64,000 bases of DNA from Sitta carolinensis (taxonomy: Eukaryota > Chordata > Aves > Passeriformes > Sittidae): positions 1,550,001 to 1,614,000 of the forward strand of contig CM063295.1 in the NCBI GenBank assembly GCA_032173965.1. The letters run 5' to 3'. Shown here piece after piece: positions 10,366 through 25,300 of the stretch (position 1 is the stretch's first letter; each line of letters opens with the position of its first letter). The notes beneath the pieces are model-generated. The model was given only the letters and a program-made list of their open reading frames with translations. It did no database searches and had not been told where the DNA came from. The translations under genes were made by a program, and so were the position numbers.

Positions 10366-13300
10366 TTATGAGCGCGGCGCTCGCAGCGAAGGGTCGCCGA
10401 AGCCGAAGCGGCGCTGGGCGGCGCGGATCTCCCGCAGCAGCGCGTCGTTGTGCAGGCCGAGCTGCGGGAGAGGGGAGCGGGCTCAGGGCCGGGCTGCACA
10501 GCACATAAGGGGCTGCGACACCGGCGGGACAGGGAGCATCCCGCGGCAAGGGAGCAGGGTGAGCGGTTCGAGCGCCCCGCAGGGCTCGCACACGAACCTT
10601 GACGGCGTATTTGTAACACTGCTCTGCCTCCAGCTGCCGCCCGCCCTGCGACACACAGCGCCGGGGAGCAAATCGAGGGGTGGGTTAGGCAGGAAAAGAC
10701 CCTTGAGACCACCAAACCCACCCATTCCCTGAGCCACGGCCACCACTAAGCCATGTCCCCAAATGCCACATCCATACGGCTTCTAAATCTCCCCAGGGGT
10801 GGGGACCCCACCGCTTCCCCGGGCAGCTGTGCCAGTGCCTGACCACCCTTCCAGTGAAGGAATTTTTTTCCCAATATCCAATCTGAACCTGTCTTGGCAT
10901 AACTTGAGGCAGTTTCCTCTCATCCTGTTCCTGTTCCCTGGGAGCAGAGCCTGTCCCCCCCCCCCCAGCTACCCTTTTCCTATCAGGGAGTTGTGCAGAG
11001 CCAGAAAGGTTCCCCTGAGCCTCCTTCTCTCCAGGCTGAGCCCCTTCCCCAGCTCCCTTCCCTTCCCTGGACACACTCCAGCCCCTCACTGTCTATCTTG
11101 TCATGAAGGGGCCCAATACTGACCCCAGGATTTAGGATGTCTCAGCAGTGGCCAGCACCCCAGGAAAGACATGGGATCTCCGTGCAATGACATTTGTAAG
11201 AAGCTCAGCAGGGAGGACATGCCCTGGGGCAGTCAGCACCTCAGGGTGCTGCTTCTGCCATTCAAGCACTGGGCTTTCCCCAAGCAGAGCCCCCCAGCTG
11301 TTTATCACAGGGCTCTACACCAGCTCTTCAAGCTCATGAGCAGATGCCAACTCCCCCAGCCCGATAAACCCCCCATGAACCCCGACTCCATCAGGCTGCC
11401 TGGGCACTCACCTGCAGGCAGATGAGGGAGAGATAACCCCACACCTCAGGGTTGGTGTTATTTAGGGCATTGGCTTCAGAGAGAGCATCTTCTGCTTCCA
11501 GCATCTCTTCCAGCTTGAGGGAGAGGAGGAGAGGCATGGACAAATAACAAAGAGCAGGCAGAAAGAGCTTCCCAACTGAACAGGCACTGCTCTAACATCA
11601 GAAGAAATTAGTGCAACAGAAGCTCCTAGGAGGGCTTCCCTGAGAGAAATGTGGGGAAAAGGATTTAGGGCACAGACAAAGTTATCCTCAGTGCCAGAGC
11701 ATCCAGATCTCCAGTCTGGAGCAGGAGCTTCCCACTGCTGACCCCATGGGATCACACACTATTTCTAAATGAGCCTCCAGCTGTAAGGAAAGCAGCACAA
11801 ACCCCTTCACCTCCAGGAACTGAGGACTCATGGCTGTGTTCCTGCTCCCTGTTCCTCCTGTGCAGCAGCTCTGGGCAGGCAGGGGTAGCTGGTGCCCAGG
11901 TCACCACTCACCTCCCCAACCTGATTCCACAGCCTCCCAGGAGGTGAACATTTGGCCAAGGGGGAAACACAGTTCAAATTCCTTCCCTGATTGCTTCCTC
12001 AGCCAAACTCCCTTGGAGGAACCTGGCAAGGTGTCCCCTGGGGAGATACCACACTGCTGGTGGCTGGGTGTCCTTGGCAGCCCCTCAGAAGTGCTGGATT
12101 CCCTTAGACAGGGGAAGCACCGAGATTCCTCCCTGCTGACATCCCACCCAGGGCCTTGGTGATGACATGTAGGTCATGTGCAGGCAGGAGCAGAGCCCAG
12201 ATTGCTTGCCATGACACCCTGGGGAAGGAGGTGCTGGCAGGAGCTGGGATGAGGGGAAAGGATGGCTGTTCCCAGAGCAGGGGCTGAAGGTGACCCCATC
12301 CAGGTGCCACACTGGGGCTGTCACAGCACACAGGACACGATGGCCTTTGGGGGCACTGGCTCACAGGCAGCCAAGAGTTGTTTTAAACAAGGGGATCCTG
12401 CAAAAGCCAGCCCTGTGTCCCCAGCTGAAGGCCAGAGGACATGCAGGCAGCTGCACTCACCCTGTAGCAAGCGATGCCCACGCCCAGCCAGGTGAGGCAG
12501 GAGGCAGAGTTGTCACAGGCGAGCAGGTAGATGTGCTTGGCCCGGCCGTACTGCCAGGAGAGAGACAGACACATCCCTCTGCATCATCACGTCACTCCAC
12601 AGACAGGGGCTTGCCAAACCCCCTGCTTCCACAGGGCTCAGACACCCACTGTCCCCACTGCTGCTGGAGGAGTGATTTGTTATGTGGTAACTTCCCCTCC
12701 ACTGCCCTGCTGCTTCCTCACCACTTTTTCTTCCAGGTAGATGGAGCCCAGGCGCAGGTAGACAAAGTGCATGTCCACAGCATCCTCCACAAAGCTGATG
12801 ACTCGCTCATAGCATTCCTTTGCCTTGTCAAAATCCTTCTGCAGGTAGCACAAGTGCCCTTTCTGAGCCCAGACATTTGGATTCTGTGCACCAAAAACCA
12901 GGAGTGAGACATGGATAGGAGGGAGAAACACCTGAGAAGTGGGACTGGGACACTGCAAGCAGCACAAAGGCGGGGCTGAGCAGTGTTTAAATGTATTATC
13001 ACAACTTATATATATGATATTATCAGGGCAGAGTTTGAGGAGAGAGTTAAGGCCAGTGGGCTGCCTCCAGGACACCAGCAATGGGATCCCCCTCCAGCTC
13101 CCTGCCCAGTGTCCTGCCTGCACACAGCATTCCCAGGTGTCATCTTCCCCCTGCCTTTCTTTCAACCTGCCTCCCCAAAGCCACCTTCCTGCAGAGAGCT
13201 CAATAGCAGCCTTGTTTGTCATGAAACAGAACCTGACTGCCCCACCCAGGGAGAGAGGATCAGGATACACCTACTGAGAGAGAAAAGAAGGGCAGATGCT

Positions 13301-16300
13301 GCAGAGGACAAGGCAGAGACAGGCTGAGTGCTGCCTGCCTGTCACAGGAGGCTGTGACAATGGGATAACAAAGAGAGCAGTGCTGCAACCACAGCCTGCT
13401 GTGACTGCCCTCCCACTGCAACAGTCTGGACTAGCACTGGAATGGTAAAGTGGGAATGAAGCAGGGGCTCTGGGATCACACACAGGAATTACCAGGGGGT
13501 CGATCCGAACGGCCTCGCTCAGACATTCCTCACACCTGGGGAAGTCTTCCTGCAGCAGGTAGGTCCAGGCCAGTGCCATGTGGTAGGCACAGCTGGGGCC
13601 TCCCTGAACGCTCAGCAGCTCGTGGGCCAGTGCCTTGTGAACAAACTGGGGAGGAAGGGCACAGGTGGTGGTTAGGGGAGCAGGGACACCAGGGACACCC
13701 CAGCAGGACAGGGCAGGAGAGCTGACTGACACCTCTCTGACTTCCAGGAACAGAATACACAAAGGAAATTTCTATTTCCCCTCTTTTGAATGTTGGTCTA
13801 GTGGAAGGTGTCTCTGCTCACCCATTGCAGGGGGTTGAAATGAGATGAACTTCAAGTTCCCTTCCAAACCAAACCATTCCAAGATTCCCTTTAGTTATGT
13901 TTTGCTTTAAGCAACTCTTTCTGCCATGTCAAATGTAGGCAGGCTGCACAATGTGGCAACCAGAGAGGTCTCAGAGATGACTTGGTGGGACAGGCACATT
14001 CCACAGTTGATACAAAAATCACTCCAACATACACAAGTGTCTGAATCAAACAGGCATCTTGGAAACATCACAGTAATGGATCCCATCTCTGAATGCACCC
14101 TGTCCCATTCCTGAGCTGGCTGTTCCCTCTGCAGCAGGCAGTGCTGGGCTGTGTGTCCACAGCCAGCACTGTGGGCTCAGCACTCTGCCTGGCCAGGCTT
14201 TTGCATCTCTGGGCAGTGGTGGCTTTGCTCCCTCTTGTGCTCAGCCTCTGGAGTAGCCATGGCTCATTCCCTGAGGCCAAGAAAGGGGCTGGCTGGAGCC
14301 CTTTGGGAATAAACCAGCCCCCCTTCCCACTCCTCCACTCCCTGTTCAACTGACCTGGACAGCATTGACTTTCATCAGGAATTCCACTGTCTTCATGAAG
14401 ATTGTGCAGGGACGTGGCTGTGGTCCTGGAGCAGAACATGGTGCTGCAAGAAGATGTACCTCTGTCAGTCCCAAAGTGGGGTTTTTATTTCTGGAGCCAA
14501 AGCAGGACCTGACATCCCAGTGGGGACAGAAAAATCCCTGCAACATGGAGCAAACCCCAGGAGGCGGCAGGGGAGGCTGAAGCAGAGATTAACTCAGTAT
14601 TTCTTTCTGAAGGGCTTAAGTTTTATAAGAGAAGAAATTACGCTCTTCACCCACTGATTTTCCAGTCCAAACCCAGAGGAAAAAAAGTGGAAATTTATGA
14701 ATGCTTGTCAGAGACAACTACAGTGAGGCTCCTGCCTCCCCGAACTGACCAGGGAGCCCTGAGGCACTCAGCACTGCCATTTCCACCCCCACTGGGGCTG
14801 TGGAGGAGGCAGATCCCACACAGCCAGAGGGGATCCCTGGGGACACTTTAAGAGCTGGCATCTCAGGAGGAAGAAAAGGAAGGTGCAGGGTGCAGTGACA
14901 TGAGGGAGAGAGCTGCATTCATCTGCTGGCTGTCCATCCTGAGATGTGCTGCTCTGAAAATTGGGGTGAACCTGCTTTGCCTGCAGATTCCCTGGCTCAG
15001 GAGAGACAATGGGCCTTGGCATCATGGGGGCCATGGCTCATTGGTCCCTCATTACTCCCCACAACTCCCACAGGACCATCTCCCAGCCCTCCACATTCCC
15101 AAACCTTCCAGGGCTTCCTGCAGTGCTGCAGCCTCTTCCTTGGATGTCGCACCCTCCACAACCTCTGGTGGTTTGTTAGCTGATCCATCTGGAATCTTCT
15201 CTGGAATTAAACCCCCAATAACCATGAGCTAGAAAGCCATAAACTTCCCAGCTTAGAACATGATCCCACAAACAAAAAAAAAAAAAAAGAGAAGAGAAGA
15301 GAAGAGAAGAGAAGAGAAGAGAAGAGAAGAGAAGAGAAGAGAAGAGAAGAGAAGAGAAGAGAAGAGAAGAGAAGAGAAGAGAAGAGAAGAGAAGAGAAGA
15401 GAAGAGAAGAGAAGAGAAAGAAGAGAAGAGAAGAGAAGAGAAGAGAAAAAATATAAAAGACCTATCAGGTTTTCAAAGCTGGGAAGAAATGTCTTTGCAG
15501 GAGGCAATACCTGGGGCTGGAGTTTTGAGCACAAGATTACCATGTGAAGCCAGAAACAGGTATAAATGAGGCAGGATGAGAGGAAACAGCCTCAAGTTGC
15601 ACCAGAGAGGTCTACATTTGATGATAGCAAAAAAAAAATATTCACAGAAAGGGTGGTCAGGCATTGGAACAGGCTGCCCAGGGCAGTGGTGGAGTCCCCA
15701 TCCCTGGAAGAGTTCAAAAGGCATGTGGGTGTGAGAGCTGTGGACATGGGCTAGTGAGGAACATGGCAGTGCTGGGTTAACAGCTGGGACTCGATCTTGG
15801 AGGTCCCTTCCAGCCTTAGTCATGCCATGGTTCTATGAATATCCCTTTCCTCATAATCAGAAGAGACAAAAACCCACACGTGTCATGAGACTGCCTGCCT
15901 GAGGCACTGTGCATAAGTGGTGATAACGTTAAAAATAAAGCCAGTCAGCATTTCCTGCAGCCTGGCCAAACGGGACTCAGGACAGACAGTCTCAGCTCAG
16001 GCTGGACTCAGAGGGGCTCAGAGAAAGCCTTGGCCTCAGGGTCACTGCCAAGCAGCTGGTTTTCCCTTTGGATTGGTGAGGCAGAGCTTTCTGGGCTGTG
16101 TTGGGAACTCACGGTGACAGCTTCCATGGAATTCTGTTCTAGCTCACAGTCCACACTTTCTGCCTTTACCCTTTGTACTTCCCCTCTTAAAAACTCTCCT
16201 CTCCCTCACTGTTCACCACACAGCTCCGAGCCCCTCCCCTCTGGTGTCAGAGCGCCTCCTGGGTTTGCCTGTTACCTGGCTCTGTGCTGGGAGAACTGGG

Positions 16301-19300
16301 CTTTTCCCCTTCTTGCTCAGCAGCCACAAGGATTCTCCTCTCCTCCTCAAGCTGTGCTCGCAGGAGCTTCTCAGCCTCACGGAAGTTCCTTTCTGCCTGA
16401 ATATAATTATTCTGCAGTTCATAAAACAAACCTGTGGGAGAGACAGAGTAGCATTGGCAGGCGCCCGAAGGAAGCAAAATCCTCCCCTTAGCCCTCAGCT
16501 TGGAGAAGGGAGGATTGGGGGCAGAAACAATGCTTGGCTCTGCAGGATTACCTTGAGCACCAGACTGGCTTGGTTTTGTACCTGAGAGGGTCCAGGCTAT
16601 GATGCTGGATGGCTCCAAGCAGCAGGCATCCTCAAAGAAAATCTCTGCATCTTCATAGTGCTGCAGCTTGACAGCCACAATCCCACAGAGCAGCAAGCTG
16701 GGGCAGGGGCAGAGCAGTCAGCCTTGCAGCCCCAGCAGTGGTGTGAGGGATACACTGCACACCCTCCCCAGCCACCCACCAGAAGCACTCAGCACCTTTG
16801 GATGTGCTGGGGGTCCAGACAGAGAGCCTGCTGGAAGCATTCCTGGGCTTTGGTGGCATCCTCGTACAGGAAGCAGAAGGCTCCATAGTCCAGCCAGGAC
16901 TGGATGTTGCACTGGTCCTGCGCTATTCTCTGGACAAGAGAGATCATCCTGGAGTCAGGCTCAGCACATGCCATGGACTGGGGAGGCATTTCTGGAATGA
17001 CCACAGCTTCCCTGGCCACCCCAACCCAGCTGAGCAGGAATCAAGCCCTTGTCTATCACATGCAAGAGTGTCCCCTAAATGGGATCATGCTGGAAGCCCA
17101 CTTCCTCTAAGCCTTCTCCACCTAACACGTGTCCTCCAGCTGCCACCTCCTAGGGCCCAGTGTCCCCAGAGCTGACCCAGCACATCCCATTTCCCCTGGC
17201 CTCGAGGCTGGAGTCCTTGGTGACCTGGCCAGGGACAGTCTCACATCATGCAGAGATCAGCATCTCCCTGGGAAATCCCTCCCATTCAGCCTGAGCATCC
17301 TGGGGACACTCAGCTCCTTCCTCCCTCCACCACAGTGGGGGCTGGCTGAGCTGTGAGCAGTGGCCCCACTCTGATGCTGTGCCAGTCTCACAGGTGATGG
17401 CAGGAAAGAACTGGGGCTGCCTCACCTGCTTGTAGAATAGAGAGGCCAGTTTGAAGTCCTTGTTGGCTTCAGCTTCACGAGCAAAGAGCCAGAGCTGCTT
17501 CCTGGTTGTGCAGGCTGGAGGGACAGGAGGAACATCTTCCTCAGACAGGAGCTGGTAGGGAAGGAGACAGTGTTAGCCCTGGGGAAGGGAAGAGTGGCTC
17601 GTGTGATCCTGGTGTGGCAGCAGGTCCCACACCAGAACACACAGTACAGACCAGTATGGCTGGGGCTGGGCATGGGCAAGGGCAAACTGCTCTGAGGTGG
17701 GACACAGTCCTGTCATTCCCAGGTGCCTCTGCCACAGGCACAGGGCAATATCAATTTTTACAAGGACATGGAGTGACAGGACAAAGGGGAACAGCCTCCC
17801 ACTGGCAGAGGGCAGGGTTAGATGGAATATTGGGCAGGAATTGTTCCCTGGGAGGGTGGGCAGGCCCTGGTACAGGGTGCCCAGAGCAGCTGTGGCTGCC
17901 CCTGGATCCCTGGCAGTGTCCAAGGCCAGGTGGGACAGGGCTTGGAGGAACTTGGGACAGTGGAAGATGTCCCTGCCCGTGGCAGGGGTGGAATTAGATG
18001 GGCTTTAATGTCCCTTCCAACCCAAACCTGTCTGTGATTCTATGATTATTCACAGCATTCCCTAGATCAAGGTGATGACAAACTTGAGTGGGGCCACTCC
18101 CTGGTGACCCAGCTCCTGCTCTGTCCTGCCACCCTCGACATGCTACATGCTAAAGCTACAGCAGCTTTACCAGTGACATCTCACACCTATCCCACCATCA
18201 GGATTTTGAGCAGTGGGACACAAAGGTACTGGATCCCTGCCTTGAGTGTGGCTCATGGTCCACATGAGACAACTCCAGCAGATGAAAGCATGAGCCTGCT
18301 TCTGTCTTGAAGGCAAAAGTCTTTCAGCTGCCCTGGACCCACAGTGAAGCCATGGCCCAAGTCACCCAGATTTTTTCCCCCTACCTTGTTCAGGGCAATG
18401 TGCATGTGGTCCACAAGGTACACATAGAGCTCACTGAGGAATGCCTGCAGCTCCTCCTTGGTCTCAAATGCCGTGGTCTTCAGGTATTTCTCCCTCACAA
18501 TCTTCACCACAAATACTGTGGAGACAAGGGACATTGGGCAAGGCGGGTTCCCTCCCATGCTCCCCACCAGCTCTGTAATCAGACAGAGCCTGAAGCTCCA
18601 ACTTAGTTCTGAGCAATAAATCCAGCCCACCACTGATAAGAGCAAAAAAAAGCAAGCAAGGGGGATTTCCTTTTCCCACCTCCCTGACACAGAGTTTAGG
18701 GACAGCATGTGGATGGCGCATCTCCTCAGGACAGAGAGGGGGTCTCCAGGAAGAGTGTGGCTGAGGCTGGGCAGCTGAGAGAGTGGAACCTCCTTTCCCT
18801 GTCAAGGCAGACTGGCAATGTGAGAGCAGCCAGCTTTGCCTTTCTCAGGTAATGAGCATGGGGCAAACGGATGTGAGTAGCTCCCACTGATAGGAAGTGT
18901 TCCCTTGGTGGGACCAAAGCAGCTTGGTGCCTGCTCCATTAGAGGGGAATCCTGTCCCCTCAGTGCCCACTACAACAGCTCCAAACGGCAGGAAGGGATT
19001 CTGGAGCACCACATCATCCTGAGTTACCACCATGGAGCAGTAGCTCCTCACTGAGAACTGTCAGGACAAAACAAGTAGGAAGCAAAAAGCATAAAGGAGT
19101 CTTCACCTTAAGCTGTTCCTTAAAAGCAAAATATTTCCCAGAGGTATTGAGCTCATAGTTGAGCTGACGCTTTTGTTCCTCCAGGGTTTCATGGTCCATC
19201 GCTCCTGGTCAGGCAGCTGCTTCCCAAAAAGCTTGTGGTATTCCCTCAGGATGGCAACAGCAACACTGGTGACACGTTTGTGATAATCTTCCACCACCTA

Positions 19301-22300
19301 GGAAAGAAATAAATAAATTTCACAAGCCACTTATGCAATCAACCTTGATATGTATTTGATTTGCCACAGCCCACGCCTCCCATTAACTCCACCTGACTCA
19401 AGGCTCAATTAGTCTGTCACACATCCTTTCCTGTCCACGCCTGAGGGCTGAGAAAATATCTGCAGGTAAACATGAAAGAGCTCCTTCCTGCTAGGATTTT
19501 CCATCACAACCCAGTATTCCTGTCACTGCTATCTCTCCAATAGTAATATAATTGGCTGTGAGTAAAATATATCTCATTTACTGGGAGCCTTGAAACCCAT
19601 GGCCAGCCCTCTTCAGCAGAACCTGTAATCTCCATAATCTTGATCCTAAAAACTTCTTGGTGACCTGAGAAAGGTAAGGACTGATTCTGTTCAGGTTTGT
19701 CTGAGTCTGATGAAGCACAGGGGCTGGTCTGAGACAAGAAACCATTGGGCCTGCCCAGGATATTAATGTAAGGTTCTGCTGGCCTCTTTTCCCAGCATCC
19801 CATTTCCTTCCAAACATCCCCCCATGGCTGCCTTCCCTCCCTCCAACTCTTGTTCACTTCCCTTTGAATGGGATGTGAACACAAGTGATGAATGGGCTCC
19901 CAAGGCACACTGCTGTGGAGATAAGACATACAGGAGTTTCCTTTTCTGTGTATTTCATAGAATATATTGAATTGGAAGGGATCCACAAGGATTGAGTCCA
20001 GCTTCTGGCCCTGCACAGATGTCCCAACAATCCCACCCTGGGCATCCCTGAGAGTGTTGTCCAAATGCTCCAGGAGCTCTGGCAGCCTCAGGGCTGTGCC
20101 CATTCCCTGGGGAGCCTGGGTAGTGCCCAGCCACTCTTTTCCTAATATCCATTAAGCCTCCCCTGACACAGCTCCAGCCATTCCCTCGGGTCCTGTCACT
20201 GTCACAGACAGCAGAGACTGAAGCTGCCCCTTGTGAGGAAGCTGCAGACCCCAATGAGCTCTACCCTCAGTCTCTCTTCTCCAGGCTGAACATTCCAAGT
20301 GACCTCAGCACTCCTCCTATTGCCCTACTCCCTTCTAGACTGCTCACACCGTCGAGGCCCTGCACACCCTTGTCCTCTCCAGATGCCCGTGTTGCTGTGG
20401 GCTGAGATGAAGACTCTGCTGGGTGAGAGGGGTGAGGGCAGGGATGGGGAGCAGGATGGTGGCCACAGGCTCCTACCCGTACCTTCTGGGCTCCTTCCAC
20501 GCGGGGGGGCAGCGCAGGGCGGGGGGGAATCAGCTCCTTGACCCTGTCAGTGAGAGCAGAGGAGACATCAGCACATCCACTGCAGTGCAGTGTGAGGGCT
20601 CCACCCTGCCACCGTGCCCGTGAGACACCTCACAGGCACCTGGCAGGAAACCTGAAGTCTCACACTAACAGTGAACAGGTCCCTACAACTGATGGGTGTG
20701 GCTTGTCATGACAGGGTTGACATTATTGCTAACCCAAACTGCTCTCCTGGAGCAGCAGAGCTGTGTCTTGGAGCTCCTGATTCTGCAGAACAGCTGTAAG
20801 GAAGGAACCAAGCTGAGGAAAGCTCTGTAGAATTTGGTCACTAAACAGCCCAGACCACCAGATCCATCAGTTCCAACATTGCCCAGTTTGGCTGTGGCAC
20901 CTCATGCCTTGGGCACACAAAAACCCCCAGACACCAACCTCAGACCCCCAGACACCACACCACCTGCCTGGACCCCTGCTGGAGTTACAATGACCTTTCA
21001 CTAGGGTTAGAAGATTTTTAACTAAGATTTTATTATGGTGAGGGTGGCTGAACACTGGAGCAGCAGTCGCCTTCCCTGGATATATCCAAAAACATCTGGA
21101 CACAGAGTAATGTGCTCTGGGGAACCCCACTTGAACATGAACGTTGGACTAGGTGAACTTCAGGGGTCCCTTGCAAACTGAATCTTTTTGGGATTCTGGA
21201 ATTAGAATCCCTGGTGCCAAACCAGCCTTAAATAATTTAATGTTTTTTCAATGTTTCCTGCTTGCTGGACACCAGAACACCCTCAGTCCTCAGAACATGA
21301 TCCATCCCACCAAGCCAAGGTGCCACAGGCCTTGTTCAGGTGCACACAAGCAGGTGAACAAGGTGAACTGAATCCACACACATTGCAGAAGAGTAGAAAT
21401 TTATAAAATAGGCCAGGAAAAGGTCTGTTCTAAGAGGGGTTCACCTTCCTCAGCCTGTTCTTCCTGGAAGACAGCAGGGAGCAGTGAGGACAACACATAT
21501 ACCTTCAATGAATGGATGATATTTCTGTTTGAGAGAGACATAAACCTGCACCTCTTATACCTTATTAATCTGCTGCATTTTCTATTATTTTATTTCATAA
21601 ATTAGATGTTTTATGCCTTTCTAACCCATAACACAGCAGGGCTGCCACTGGACAGGAACTGGAAGTCTCAAAGCAGCAGAGATGAAAGAGCAGCTCTGCA
21701 GAAGAATGACATGAAAACTAACATAAAAGCTGAGGAATGGGTAAAACATTGTGAGAAAAGTTCTGTAAAGCTAAAAATGAGAGAATGCTCTGGTGAAGCA
21801 ACAGCAGCGCTACCCAGGGCAGTCCACACTGGGGGCCAGGACTGACCAAGCCACTGAACATCACATGCAAGAGGCAAGCACATGGGGATTAGAGGGAAAC
21901 AAAGCCCAGACAGGAACACAGACACTGCTGTTCTGCTCTGGTGTCTCTTGTTTTGAGAGGAATGGCAGCGAGATGCCAGCTGGGATGAACAAGTGTTTTC
22001 CCAACACACCAGCTGCCACGTCTAAAGCAGTCTGGCCAAATCCTCCCCCTGATTCCTGTGGGCTTTGTCTCAGGCCCTCTTTATGGAGCATTCCAAGGGG
22101 GGTTTGCTGTCCAAGCCTCTCTCCACCCTGCAGAGTGGAGCTGTCAGCCCCACGGCCCATCCTTACGCACCGCCGGACGAGCTCCTCCCGCAGCCGCTTC
22201 GGGACCAAGGGCCTGTCCAGCTTTATCTCCATCACCAGGAATGTTCCTGCCTCACTGTATTGCTGTGGAGATAAACATTGCTCCCTGTGTCGTGCTGTCT

Positions 22301-25300
22301 GCAGCCAGTGCTGGCACAGTGAAATACTGAGCACACAGCCACAGATCTCCAAACTGCAGAGATCCAGCTTGTTTTATAACCCGCCCTCGAAATGAGTTAC
22401 AGCAGCAAAATCCAGCTCGAGAAACCAGGCTAGGGAAAAGGAGAGGACCCAGATAATCAATCTGCCTGCAGAATGAATGTGCATTCCAGAGGAAGAAGCC
22501 AAAATATGAAGGGATAATTTAAATCAATGCCTGGCAATTTACAGAGACCTTCTAGCCCAGTGCCAGTCTGCTCTCCAGGTGGACGTCACTGGAAGGACTC
22601 TGGGACTGCATCTACGTAAAACATCCCTTGTCCAACTCACTCTTGAGGAATTTAATTGTGTGAAAGGTGTGAGACACCTGCACAGTGATGCTCCACAGTC
22701 TCTCCTTCTCTTTGGAGAGACATAATTACCTGTCCTTCAAGGCTGAGATTTGTGACATTTTCAGATTCTCCAGAGCCATCTGACAACTGGATTTTGGATG
22801 GGTTGAGTAACTATTAGGAAAAAGAAAAGATGTCTCTTGTTTCAGACTCAATGAATCTCAAATCTTTGCAAGCTGAGGGTGTGAGATGGTACATTTGTTC
22901 AGGCAGCATGTCCTATGATTTCAGATAAGGGAAGGCTGCAGCTTCCTTACAAGGAGCAGCTCCAATCTCTGCTTTCTGTGACCAGTGACAGGACCTGAGG
23001 GAATGGCTGGAGCTGTGCCAGGGGTGGATTGGGCTGGATGTCAGGGAAAGATTATTCCCCCAGAGGGTGATTGGGCACTGTCACGACCCCAAGGCTACCA
23101 GAGCACCAGGAGTGTTTGGACAACACTGTCAGGCACAGGGTGGGATTGTTGGGGCGTCTTGTGCATAGCCAGGAGTTGGACTCGTGATCCTTGTGGATCC
23201 CTGCATGTTGAGGAGATTCTATGAGTCTAGGATAATGAGTATCTCTCAGCTGGCTGAGGCAACACAGCATCCATCCCTGATTCCTGTGTGTCCCTACTTC
23301 CTGTGACATAGAAACAGAGCAACCAGGGTGCCATGTGCCTCCCTAGCCCTTACCATTGCACTGGAATCTTTCTCTTCCTTCTGAGCCTTACTGGGAGCAG
23401 TTTTGGAACCAGAAGAGTTCCTCAACCCTTCCTTGGCCAGACTGAGCTGTGACCTGCGATCCCGGAAAATACTATGCTGAATTTTGGTCTGAAAAATAGA
23501 GGCAAAGAGAGAATCAAGGGACAAATCAGGCTTCCTCACTCCTTTGCCTTAACCTCTCTCACCACAAAACACACTGTCAGGGTCTTAAACGCATTGAGAA
23601 GTTTTGTAACCTCATTCTCTCCTCCTAGAGTTCAGCTGATCCAGATCAGCTCCAATCCTGTGTTAGGAAGGGTTCTCAAGCCTCAGGTTAGACTATGAGA
23701 CTCATTGGGGGTATCTCCATCTTCCCTCAAAGAGTTGTGTTTTCACTGAGGACTGGCCCTTGATCCTTGCCTGAGATATCTGGTGAACGTGCTGGAACCC
23801 AGATCTGTGATCCTGAATTCCTGGTGGGATCCTAGACCTGCCTCACAGCTATGGACTTCCCTGGTGATGAGGGCTGCTGGATGAATCTGGCTAATCTCAC
23901 CAGGTCTGCTCCACACATTTTTGGGGGTCCCCACCTGCCTGACAGCACTTCTTGGCTCCCAGCTCCTTTTCTGGTGTGGAGCAGCTTCCCTGACACATGC
24001 CAGGGAATTGCAAGGAACAGGTTTGTCAGACTGTGTGTTTACACAGTGTTTGACCACCTAGACAGGCTGTTCCTCCCACACATCCTGGTTACAGGAATTG
24101 GGCTAGCAAGAATTATGGGGATGCTGGAGAGAGGATCAGCTGTAGGGAAACTCCTCAGACCACGAGGCAACCCAAAGCATCTGGGGAATGAGACAGATTT
24201 CACCCATGACAGATACATGGCACAGGACCAGCAGCACCATGCAGCCAAGGGGTCACTACCCATGGCAGGGAAGCAGAGCCCAGCAGACACACTCCTGCCC
24301 AGCCCAGTTCTGCAGCAGCCAGGGGAGCAGGAAGGCAGGAGAAGGGCTGGAATTCACCAGTCCCCTGCACCTGAACCACAGCCCCACAGGGGACATGGGT
24401 GGTAAAACCAGGCTGTACATCTGCCCTCCTGAAACAAGCTCAAGCCTGTTCCAGGAGGGACAGACTGTGGGAAAATGGAGATGTAACTGTCACTCTTAGT
24501 AACAGAAAGGGAAAAACACAAAGACAAATAAACCTCGGTGAGCTAGAGCTGAAAGAGCTCCAGTGACAGCTTTTTTTGGTGGTTGCCGGGGGTAACGCAA
24601 TCCTTTTAAAGCCACTGTTTGCTCTTCCCAGCAACACAGTTCCCTTGCCCATGTTCCAGACTGGGGAGAGTGGAGCATGCTGGCATAGGAGGGAGTGGAG
24701 TGAGATTCAAAGCCTCTCTCAGGAGGGAGTGGAGTGAGATTCAAAGCCTCTCTCAGCCCCCAGACCTGCTCAACCCCCTCAGAAATCCCCTTCCTTGGAG
24801 AAATCTGCACCTAAAAGCCTGTATCACTGCTTTTCTCCATCACCAAAAGGGCACTCAAGGTTCAGATCCAGTTCCAACTAGCACACTGTCCTCACTGCCT
24901 GCTCCAAAACCTCCCCGGTCCACAATGCCTGTTCCCAAACACCCCCTGTCCACAGTGCCTGTTCCTAAACACCCTCTGTCCACCCTGTCCCTGCTCCCAA
25001 CCCCCCAGTGCAAACCCAGCTGCAGAGCTGGAGCAGAGCCTGCTGCTCTCACCTTCTCGAACACCTCGCTGTCCTGGTAGTTAAAGACACGGAAGGCCCC
25101 TCGGATCTGCTTCACCCCAGGGCACAGGAAATGCACCATGTTGACATATGCCACGCCATGGAAGGCAATCTGCTTGTCCTCATCTCCCTGGAAACACAGA
25201 GCAAGGAATTGAGATCCTGAACAGGCTGTTATTCTCCTTAAGGGAACAAGGTCACCAATCTCATTAAGAGGAGGCCACACAGCAAACTGATGCACCTGAT

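Noticed and set aside
10321..10508. Plus-strand ATG at 10329 ([15 protein letters not shown]) as a CpG-island first exon
   Set aside because: It overlaps the CFAP70 last exon on the opposite strand and shows no donor or conserved continuation.
15253..15547. Frames of Arg-Arg-Glu-Glu-Lys repeats and its Leu/Phe/Ser antisense
   Set aside because: Translation of the AAGAG microsatellite.
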